DNA from: Thermoplasmatota archaeon
GTDB lineage: Archaea; Thermoplasmatota; E2; DHVEG-1
Length of the DNA stretch: 35,926 bases
Direction of reading: 5' to 3'
Assembly (NCBI GenBank): GCA_025457885.1
Contig: JALOTN010000011.1
Location: 1-35,926, forward strand
The notes beneath the pieces are model-generated. The model did no database searches. It saw only the letters and a list, made by a program, of their open reading frames with translations, and had not been told where the DNA came from. Both the position numbers and the translations under genes were made by a program. Of the stretch, positions 31,074 through 35,926 are shown piece after piece; within the stretch, counting starts at the first letter, position 1; each line of letters opens with the position of its first letter.

Positions 31074-32651
31074 TTAATTATATTCGTAGGCACCCATGTC
31101 ATATCCTGCTCCTTTGGGGCGGGAAATTCCATCATAACTCTTAGAAATAGTATATGTTGATGATGCCGCATCTTTACAGGGTGATGATGCAGTTAAATGG
31201 AAATCACTTCCTAATTTCACAAACAAGGGATTGGCTCGCATCCCACCCGTGCCTAACCCAGTATCACCAGATATTCCTTTTGCAGTTCCTGATGGATAAT
31301 AAAAACAATTATTCTTAAACGTGAACCCATTGGTCGTATCGATACTGATTTGTGTGGCTGTTGATGTGGTGACAAAGATGTTATTGGCGATAACACAGTT
31401 TGTGAACGTATCATCTCCTTTTTTTATCGTCATCGCATAGTTCGATGACCCTGATGCAACATAGAATGTGTTATAGGTTATCCGTATATTATTAAACGTG
31501 GTTCCAACAGAGTTTGCTGCTATTGAAATCGCATGGGATATCCCACCTGATGATGCAGTGGTATCAAAGATATTATTGTATATTTCTATGTTGTAGACTT
31601 TACATCTCCCTCCATATCCGACCTCAGGGTTGATGAATATTTCTCTTTTATTGGTCGTTCCTGTGCCCGTGAATAGGTTATTTCGTATGATGACATCATG
31701 AACAGAATTATCGTTGTACGCCCATGAGGGGTCTATCTTGTAGGAGAAATATTTCGTGTTGACGAAGGTGTTTCCTTGTATGAGTCCATGACAACTACCA
31801 GCTCCATTGCTTAATCCTTGCTTGTTGAAATTACTAAGTTTATTATTTTCATAGACAAAGTATCTGCAACCACCAAGGGAGAAAACCTCCCCCATGTATC
31901 CGCTACCCCATCCGACTTTTGATGTTGTACAATTATTAATGTTTAAATATTCGATATAGGTAGTAGGGGCGCCATTCTCATTATACGCATAGATGACATG
32001 TTTTGGTATATTGTAAAACCCGCAATGTGAAAAAGTAATATGATTATTCCCTTTCGTAAGATACACGCAATCCCCTGGTGAATTACTGAAATTAATGCCA
32101 TAGATGATCACATTGCTTACTTTCGATGAAAATTGCACCGTGGTGCTGGTTGTCCCAACAATTATTGGTTTTTCATTATTATAGTTCCGTATGGTTATCC
32201 CTGATTTGCTTATTGTTATAGAATTGGTATAGGTCCCCCCACGTAGATAGATAGTATCTCCGGATGATGCGGCACTGATTGCTTTTGATAATGTTGCATA
32301 AGGGCTAGATACGGTCCCTGAATTACTATCACGACCGGAAGGTGAAACGAACAGGGAATCTCCCGTTGTCGTTGTGGTTGTTTCACCGTAGTGACTCGCC
32401 ACAATCATCAGGTCACAGACTTGTATAAGGCCATTTTTATCTACATCTTCTGAAATCCATCCTGCGGTTCCGGTCAACCCGATATGACTGGACATTTCTA
32501 CGAGGTCTAAGGTACTAATTATTCCATCGCTGTTGATGTCACATTCGAGTACTGTTGGTGTTGCTGCTTTTAAGGGAACGCCTGAGAGACAAAGGATGGT
32601 GAACAGTGTCGCTGTTAATAGTATCCTTTTTTCTTTTGATTTTTTTATCAT
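31074..32651 (-). CDS. secreted dockerin plus right-handed beta-helix protein
   Basis: 525-residue exported protein. After a signal peptide (residues 1-29) comes a dockerin domain with two Ca2+ loops, DINSDGIISTLD (38-49) and DVDKNGLIQVCD (69-80), which belongs to the cohesin-binding fold. A Thr linker (TTTTTT) leads into a beta-helix domain that starts LFVSPSGRDSNSGTVSSPYA, the polysaccharide lyase-like DUF1565 entry motif, followed by ten or more Asn-rich coils (NNLFTGTG, NNIFDTT, NNIFVTT). The last part, SSPCKDAASS and DGISRPKGAGYDMGAYEY, is the conserved C-terminal cap. A polysaccharide lyase or binding role is likely but catalytic residues are not clear. AAGGAG nine bases upstream supports the start. 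No cohesin is seen in the window. Confidence 0.88.
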   Translation of the reverse strand: MIKKSKEKRILLTATLFTILCLSGVPLKAATPTVLECDINSDGIISTLDLVEMSSHIGLTGTAGWISEDVDKNGLIQVCDLMIVASHYGETTTTTTGDSLFVSPSGRDSNSGTVSSPYATLSKAISAASSGDTIYLRGGTYTNSITISKSGITIRNYNNEKPIIVGTTSTTVQFSSKVSNVIIYGINFSNSPGDCVYLTKGNNHITFSHCGFYNIPKHVIYAYNENGAPTTYIEYLNINNCTTSKVGWGSGYMGEVFSLGGCRYFVYENNKLSNFNKQGLSNGAGSCHGLIQGNTFVNTKYFSYKIDPSWAYNDNSVHDVIIRNNLFTGTGTTNKREIFINPEVGYGGRCKVYNIEIYNNIFDTTASSGGISHAISIAANSVGTTFNNIRITYNTFYVASGSSNYAMTIKKGDDTFTNCVIANNIFVTTSTATQISIDTTNGFTFKNNCFYYPSGTAKGISGDTGLGTGGMRANPLFVKLGSDFHLTASSPCKDAASSTYTISKSYDGISRPKGAGYDMGAYEYN

Positions 32652-32918
32652 TTCTGGTTACTCCTTCTCAATTTCAAGCGTTGAACAAGCATGAAATTGA
32701 TTGTCATGATTTTTATTTTAGGTAACTCAACAAAACATTCCCTAAGATCCTGTCGACAGTCATCCCCTAGTATTTGTAGAGTTACATGTCACATGCTTTT
32801 TTGATTTAAATATTTTTTTAATTACTACTTTTTAAAAAACAAAAAAAATGAAAAGGGGAGAAAGGCGGATTGAGGTTTTTCCGGATACTTTCAGACTTCT
32901 TTTCGATATATTTTTTCT

Positions 32919-34343
32919 TTACCACCAGTCGTCTTCAAATGCGGAATAATCGATTCGTTCCCAGTCGTTCAAGTCAGGGGTTCTTCGGGATCCATCGGAG
33001 TAATCCACAATGAGATATGTCCATCCGTAGTTCATGCAACTTCGGTAGGAATGTGCCCACCACCATCCGATTTGCCAGGGGTAAGCACTGAGTCGACTAT
33101 GGCCTGGTATCTGCCAGAATGCTAGGGTATGGCCAAGTTCATGAAGATACCCGCTTGCGTAGATAATATCCTCTTTTAAGAATAATTTCTTGGTTTTTTC
33201 CTCTAGATGAGAACTGGTGATTTGATACGCGTTAGAAAGATAGGTATATCCCGTGATCCCTGCATCATAGACGACTAATCCATAGTGGAATACGCCTCGT
33301 CGCCAGTTGTTTTGATTGCCATGTAAGAAATAGGTGTTATAGATTTGAACAAGGTCATCGCGGCTGAGGTCATCGGCGAACGGGATGACTTCATAGCCTC
33401 CCATATCACCCATATCCAAATGGTAGATGATGTTTTGTTTGTCAAGGGCGGTCATGATGAGTTCTTTGGAGTTCTCAGGGAAATATGTTTTTTCGCCGTT
33501 CGGGCCTTCTCCCATGATGTCCATCTCAACGAAGATATCTTTTCGATAGGGATCGGAGAACCATTCAGAGGTGAGGTATTCTTCGATGTTGTTGATGCTA
33601 TCTCCATCAGGGTCGATGTTCTCAAAATCATTTGCGGTGAGCGGAGGATATCCCCAATGGTATTCCCAATATGTTGGGATATCATCAGTATCTGGGTCGC
33701 TGGTGGTGTCATCAACCTCCGGGTCCGTTCCAAGGGTGTTGACCTCGATCCAGTAGGGGATATGGTCGTTGTCAAAATCATTCTGGGTGATAGAAAACCA
33801 CAGTTCACAGTCACGGTCAGGTCCATAGATGGTGCCATCGTCACATCCGCAGAGTCGACCGTATCCGCTCGCATCACCTATGGAATCATCACCAGTCCAA
33901 TGTCCCGTCTTTATGCTGTAGGTGATAGTGACATCGGTATCATCCAAATCAGGGCTGAGGTCATAGGGGACTGCTTCTGTTTCATTGCTCCATAGTTGGA
34001 GGGTAATAGTGACATTCTCCACATCGTCAGGGACGTTGAGGGTGGCAGTCCACCCAGGGTTGTAGATATATTTCATGTTTTCCCAGACAGGACTGGTGAA
34101 TTCCTGGTTGTTGATGAAAACCGTTAGATAGAGACTGGGGGTGTTGTTTCCCTTGTTTTTTGGGAAGGTCTGCAGGTCGTCAATCGCTAGATATCGGATG
34201 GCTTGTATCTCCAAGCTAACCGATAGGTCTACGAGAGGATCAAAATCAGCATGTTTATTCCCGGGTACTCTTGTGGAGATGCCCAGGGTTGTTGTTGGTA
34301 GCATGAGAATTGCTAATACAATAATGATATTGATTTTCTTCAT
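32919..34343 (-). CDS. secreted HELGH metalloprotease with thrombospondin type 3-like Ca2+ repeats
   Basis: 474-residue exported protein. The signal peptide spans residues 1-21. A C2-like or beta-sandwich region with Asp-rich loops follows (about 30-165), then acidic thrombospondin type 3-like repeats (DFDNDHIPYWIE, DPDTDDIPTYWE, DPDGDSINNIEEY) that should bind Ca2+. The catalytic helix is YLHELGHTLAFWQ, with zinc ligands His401 and His405 and general base Glu402. Downstream SCMNYGW (Met437) looks like a metzincin Met-turn. The third ligand expected at HExxHxxGxxH is Gln; a Gly-His at 414-415 is four residues later. Most likely a secreted peptidase with an unusual third ligand; the peptidase family is not certain. 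Confidence 0.82.
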   Translation of the reverse strand: MKKINIIIVLAILMLPTTTLGISTRVPGNKHADFDPLVDLSVSLEIQAIRYLAIDDLQTFPKNKGNNTPSLYLTVFINNQEFTSPVWENMKYIYNPGWTATLNVPDDVENVTITLQLWSNETEAVPYDLSPDLDDTDVTITYSIKTGHWTGDDSIGDASGYGRLCGCDDGTIYGPDRDCELWFSITQNDFDNDHIPYWIEVNTLGTDPEVDDTTSDPDTDDIPTYWEYHWGYPPLTANDFENIDPDGDSINNIEEYLTSEWFSDPYRKDIFVEMDIMGEGPNGEKTYFPENSKELIMTALDKQNIIYHLDMGDMGGYEVIPFADDLSRDDLVQIYNTYFLHGNQNNWRRGVFHYGLVVYDAGITGYTYLSNAYQITSSHLEEKTKKLFLKEDIIYASGYLHELGHTLAFWQIPGHSRLSAYPWQIGWWWAHSYRSCMNYGWTYLIVDYSDGSRRTPDLNDWERIDYSAFEDDWW

Positions 34344-34381
34344 GAATTATCCCTCTATATTGATATGTAACATGATGCTCA

Positions 34382-34393
34382 CCTTTAAAAAAG
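34382..34393 (-). promoter_or_regulatory. TATA-like element of the metalloprotease gene
   Basis: CTTTTTTAAAGG on the minus strand is about 45 bases before the ATG at 34343; a GAGGGAT ribosome binding motif lies shortly before the start. Confidence 0.4.
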
Positions 34394-34478
34394 TATCTCT
34401 TGAAAATTAGTATTAAAAGGGAGGTTTTTTGAAGTTCTGATGTTGATAGAGGGGTGATTTGTTTAGGTGTATTCTTGG

Positions 34479-35926
34479 TTATTTTTTCTTATTCTCTACC
34501 TTGATATCTTCCGTAATATGAGCTAATCGCTTGGCAAGTTCTATATCATGAGCGATATCAGCAGAAGCGTTAATCACAAGTTTTGCCCCATCAGGAGACC
34601 CTCCTCCATGCATACAACCCGGTACGCCACTGCCAATGGTGAGCCATTCGATCAAACGGGCGATCTTCGCACGGGTCTCCCCGGAACAGTTTGCTTGAAG
34701 GTATTTTTGCAGGAGTTTGCCGTAGCGGGGATCATTGAGATCTTTACAGGAGGGTAAACAACCGGTTTCTGCGATGCCTCCTGCGATTTCCTGAGCGAGT
34801 CGTTTGGTTTCATAGGGGATGGTTGCGACATGGACTTTATTGACGTTGGACAGAAGAGTATTGGGGATCCAGACCCCGGAGGGGTGTTTTGTCCCAAGGA
34901 CGCCTGCGGCTACACCCATGCCAAAGGTGGTTTCATTGTTGATGGTCATCTGAGTCAGTTTGTCTCGGAATACTTTTTCTGAAAGTCCGTTGGCTCGTGC
35001 CATGAGGGCAGCGGCTCCGACCATGACGTCTCCTTGTCCTGCGACGCATCCGCCGATGGCGGCTCGATAGGGTGCGATGAAATTCATGACTGCTTTAATG
35101 CTATAGGGGAATTCTCCGTTCATGAAGACGCGTTCATTGGGGACAAAGACGTCTTCGAACAGGAGGTATGATTGGGTGATGCCACCGTTTTCAACAGGGG
35201 CGTCAAATCCTTCTTCTTGTTCACGGGTGTCGCTGGGTCGTCGGGTCTCAATGATGGTTAAATGCTCGATGTCTCGAGGGATGACAAAAGAGATAGCGTA
35301 GTCTTTATCTTCTTCTTTATACCCGGTTCCGGGCATGATGAAGATTTCGTTTGCTGCGGCAACCCCGCAGATCATAACTTTCGCACCGCGGACCACGATG
35401 CCGTCCTTTCGTTTTTCGACAACGCGAAGGCTGAGGTCCGGGTCGCACTGCTGCGATGGTGTCTTTGATCGATCTCCTTTTGGGTCTGTTAAAGCTCCTG
35501 AGAGGGTAATATCACGTTGTTGGGCATCTTTGAGCCAGTGGTGAAGTCTTGTATGATATGGTGTTTTGAGTTCATTATCCATGTCATAGGTGGTAGCCCA
35601 CATCGCGTTAATCGCATTAAAACCGGCACAGCGGCCTCCCGTGCAGGTTCCGGTGAGGTTGAACATCAACCGTTTCATCCGGACATTTGCTATCATGTCC
35701 TCCGGGCCTTGGATGATGGAGAGGTACCGGGAGATAGGATGACCTGTGATGTGAGATGTTGTTGTCAGAATGTCCTTGAACTCTGGTTTTAGTGCAGCAT
35801 CGAAAATCTGGGCATGGCCTTCGATGGAACGTCTGGTGGCCGCATGGGTGGTGACATCAGTTATAAGCTCCCCGAATTTGTAGATATTCGGTCGCATTTT
35901 CTGTAGACTCTCTTTGTATTCTTTTG
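34479..35926 (-). CDS. 4-hydroxybutyryl-CoA dehydratase-family flavoprotein (5' end outside window)
   Basis: Member of the HpaB/AbfD family (FAD enzymes, acyl-CoA dehydrogenase-like fold). At least 472 residues from an ATG at 35897, but the frame stays open to the right edge and the upstream codons (EYKESLQKMRPN) match the N-terminus of AbfD, so the true start lies beyond the window. AbfD-like blocks are ALTDPKGDRSKTPS, DGIVVRGAK, and MHGGGSPDGAK near the end. The iron-sulfur ligands of AbfD are only partly kept: residues C90 and C284 (counted from 35897) align, C85 is one place off, and the His ligand is Tyr277. It may thus be a paralogue with another acyl-CoA substrate or without the cluster. 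No CoA-ligase or succinate-semialdehyde genes are next to it. Confidence 0.82.
   Translation of the reverse strand, partial: KEYKESLQKMRPNIYKFGELITDVTTHAATRRSIEGHAQIFDAALKPEFKDILTTTSHITGHPISRYLSIIQGPEDMIANVRMKRLMFNLTGTCTGGRCAGFNAINAMWATTYDMDNELKTPYHTRLHHWLKDAQQRDITLSGALTDPKGDRSKTPSQQCDPDLSLRVVEKRKDGIVVRGAKVMICGVAAANEIFIMPGTGYKEEDKDYAISFVIPRDIEHLTIIETRRPSDTREQEEGFDAPVENGGITQSYLLFEDVFVPNERVFMNGEFPYSIKAVMNFIAPYRAAIGGCVAGQGDVMVGAAALMARANGLSEKVFRDKLTQMTINNETTFGMGVAAGVLGTKHPSGVWIPNTLLSNVNKVHVATIPYETKRLAQEIAGGIAETGCLPSCKDLNDPRYGKLLQKYLQANCSGETRAKIARLIEWLTIGSGVPGCMHGGGSPDGAKLVINASADIAHDIELAKRLAHITEDIKVENKKK

Noticed and set aside
33345..33995. 216-codon open frame on the + strand
   Set aside because: Antisense to the metalloprotease gene, whose motifs and signal peptide are clear. 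The frame is open because the opposite strand is rich in Asp and Glu codons.
1..35926. CRISPR arrays, insertion sequences, attachment sites or prophage
   Set aside because: No regularly spaced repeats, transposase or integrase genes, or terminal inverted repeats were seen. The single tRNA is intact and has no duplicated 3' end nearby.

Overview
The window looks like chromosomal DNA of an uncultured anaerobic archaeon, most likely a Thermoplasmatota-type (Thermoplasmata/MBG-D-like) euryarchaeote. Reasons: an archaeal A-type ATP synthase operon in canonical order, archaeal aIF5B, UPF0147, 6-phospho-3-hexuloisomerase, TATA-box promoters (several apparently leaderless), a tRNA-Pro without encoded CCA, and a set of secreted C25-type protease, PKD, dockerin and beta-helix proteins. 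The taxonomic call is inference; there is no rRNA here.

Layout. (1) 1-2.4 kb, + strand: two overlapping genes for exported proteins with near-identical signal peptides, a beta-helix protein and a membrane protein of unknown function. (2) 2.4-9.05 kb, + strand: UPF0147, an endonuclease IV-like TIM barrel translationally coupled to 6-phospho-3-hexuloisomerase, aIF5B, and a divergent membrane pyrophosphatase. (3) 9.1-17.6 kb, - strand: the complete A-type ATP synthase operon atpH-I-K-E-C-F-A-B-D, plus an easily missed 45-residue membrane protein directly after atpD. (4) 17.8-26.0 kb, - strand: a twelve-gene operon for a complex I-shaped membrane complex (J-like pair, K, L, N, A, B, C, D, H, I) ending in a HycI-type hydrogenase maturation protease. 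The NuoD-like subunit keeps both CxxC pairs that bind the NiFe site and has a cleavable-type C-terminal tail, so this is best read as a group 4 [NiFe] hydrogenase with a nearly full complex I membrane arm and no NuoE/F/G or FpoF input module. (5) 26.2-28.0 kb, - strand: a small membrane protein, nucleoside diphosphate kinase, and a CPBP intramembrane protease. (6) 28.1-34.3 kb: a secretome block (C25 cysteine protease with two PKD-like domains, dockerin/beta-helix protein, HELGH metalloprotease) interrupted by tRNA-Pro(UGG) on the + strand. (7) 34.5 kb to the right edge, - strand: a 4-hydroxybutyryl-CoA dehydratase-family flavoprotein with altered cluster ligands, whose 5' end lies outside the window.

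How the genes work together (inference): ferredoxin reduced during fermentation of exported-protease products could drive H2 evolution and ion pumping by the hydrogenase. The pyrophosphatase would add to the ion gradient from PPi, and the A-type synthase would turn the gradient into ATP. The three ion-moving machines lie next to each other within 20 kb.
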